From Clostridiales bacterium UBA3277 (lineage in GTDB: Bacteria; Bacillota; Clostridia; Oscillospirales; Oscillospiraceae), in the NCBI GenBank assembly GCA_002362145.1, contig DETX01000136.1:1-7552 (forward strand): DNA of 7,552 nt, in the 5' to 3' direction. The notes under the pieces are model-generated. The model saw only the letters and a list, made by a program, of their open reading frames with translations, did not search any database and was not told where the DNA came from. A program made the position numbers and the translations under genes. Position 1 is the stretch's first letter; each line of letters opens with the position of its first letter. Below, in pieces: positions 6,728 to 7,552 of this stretch.

Positions 6728-7552
6728 TCAGTTTTTGCCGAAAGATTTCAACTCCTCCTGGATATAGGAAAGCGCGAGCAGCTTCTCCTGGACCTGGGCG
6801 ACGTTTAAAAGCTGGGTATTGTTGCTGTTAAACTCCGTCAGGCCGTTCCGGCCGGTATCGCCCTCTTTGAAATACTTATCGTAGTTTAAGTCCCGCTTGT
6901 CGCAGGGCACCCGGTAGAAACTGCCAAGATCCACGGCATGGGCGCACTCCTCGTTGGTCAGCAGGGTCTCGTACATCTTTTCGCCGTGGCGGATGCCGAT
7001 GACCTTGATCTCATGGCCCGGGGCAAACAGGCCGGTGACGGCCTGGGCCAGGGTCTCGATGGTGCAGGCCGGGGCCTTCTGGACCAGAATGTCGCCGGAA
7101 ACGCCGTTCTGGAAGGCAAAGAGCACCAGATCCACCGCCTCTTCCAGGGACATGATGAACCGGGTCATTTTGGGCTCCGTGATGGTGATGGGATTTCCCG
7201 CCCGGATCTGGTCGATCCACAGGGGGATGACGCTGCCCCGGGAGCACATGACGTTTCCGTAGCGGGTGCAGCAGATCTTAGTCTTGTCCGGAGAGACGGT
7301 CCGGGACTTGGCAACAATGACCTTCTCCATCATGGCCTTGGAGGTGCCCATGGCGTTGACCGGATAGGCGGCCTTATCCGTGGACAGGCAGATGACGGCC
7401 TTGACGCCGGCCTCAATGGCGGCGGTGAGCACATTGTCCGTGCCGATGACGTTGGTCTTTACCGCTTCCAGGGGGAAAAACTCACAGGAGGGGACCTGCT
7501 TTAAGGCTGCCGCGTGGAAGATGTAATCCACATCGTGCATGGCGTTTTTCAC
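6728..7552 (-). CDS. capE: UDP-GlcNAc 4,6-dehydratase/5-epimerase, CapE/FnlA-like (5' end outside window)
   Basis: First enzyme of UDP-L-FucNAc synthesis. Enzymes of this family use bound NADP to remove water from UDP-D-GlcNAc and epimerise C5, giving a 4-keto-6-deoxy-L-sugar in the cytoplasm. About 274 residues are visible. The family runs to about 340, so roughly the first 70, with the TGxxGxxG dinucleotide loop, lie beyond the window edge. The GTG at the edge is an internal Val codon, not a start. Visible motifs (numbered from the edge) are HAAALKQVP near 13-21, STDK at 57-60, M-G-T-S-K at 68-72 in place of the usual Tyr-x3-Lys, RYGNV, RFIM and GEKMYETL. The C-terminal DLNYDKYF and EFNSNNT motifs are typical of CapE/FnlA/WbjB rather than FlaA1/PseB. 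The gene ends in TGA 10 bp before capF. Family is very secure. The exact product is inferred from capF and capG alongside. Confidence 0.93.
   Translation of the reverse strand: MKNAMHDVDYIFHAAALKQVPSCEFFPLEAVKTNVIGTDNVLTAAIEAGVKAVICLSTDKAAYPVNAMGTSKAMMEKVIVAKSRTVSPDKTKICCTRYGNVMCSRGSVIPLWIDQIRAGNPITITEPKMTRFIMSLEEAVDLVLFAFQNGVSGDILVQKAPACTIETLAQAVTGLFAPGHEIKVIGIRHGEKMYETLLTNEECAHAVDLGSFYRVPCDKRDLNYDKYFKEGDTGRNGLTEFNSNNTQLLNVAQVQEKLLALSYIQEELKSFGKN

Noticed and set aside
7544..7552. GTG at the right edge as the start of the dehydratase gene
   Set aside because: A start here would remove the nucleotide-binding loop that every CapE protein needs, and the coding frame continues to the window edge. 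It is an internal Val codon of a truncated gene.

Overview
The window is one contiguous, single-direction gene cluster on the minus strand for a cell-surface polysaccharide (capsule or exopolysaccharide). It has seven genes read from right to left, packed with overlaps of 4-11 bp or gaps of 2-36 bp. There is no RNA gene, mobile element, CRISPR array, terminator or promoter that I can support. The window is fairly GC-rich (high 50s to about 60% by eye). It has strong AGGAGG-type ribosome binding sites, and the protein families resemble low-GC Gram-positive capsule loci. A high-GC gut clostridium of the Oscillospiraceae type (Flavonifractor/Oscillibacter-like) is my best guess. That is inference from style, not proof.

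Right part (4331-7552): three consecutive nucleotide-sugar genes in the order capE-capF-capG (also called fnlA-fnlB-fnlC). They are a UDP-GlcNAc 4,6-dehydratase/5-epimerase (5' end cut by the window edge), a reductase fused to a cupin 3-epimerase, and a non-hydrolysing 2-epimerase. Together they convert UDP-D-GlcNAc to UDP-N-acetyl-L-fucosamine (UDP-L-FucNAc).

Left part (12-4294): four assembly genes. They are a family-4-type glycosyltransferase of the WcaC-like kind with a cysteine cluster, a multi-membrane-span polymerase of the Wzy/O-antigen ligase type, a LicD-family phosphotransferase, and a second GT4-type glycosyltransferase. The picture is a Wzx/Wzy-dependent polysaccharide containing L-FucNAc, built by at least two glycosyltransferases, polymerised by the Wzy-like protein and possibly decorated with a phospho-substituent by LicD. 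The initiating sugar-phosphate transferase, the Wzx flippase, chain-length regulators and any choline-activation genes are not in the window and would have to lie outside it.

I see no sign of an undescribed system. The most informative points are the complete L-FucNAc cassette beside a LicD gene, the tight translational coupling of all seven genes, an altered S-M-K catalytic triad in the dehydratase, and a D-x7-E variant of the glycosyltransferase signature in the last gene.
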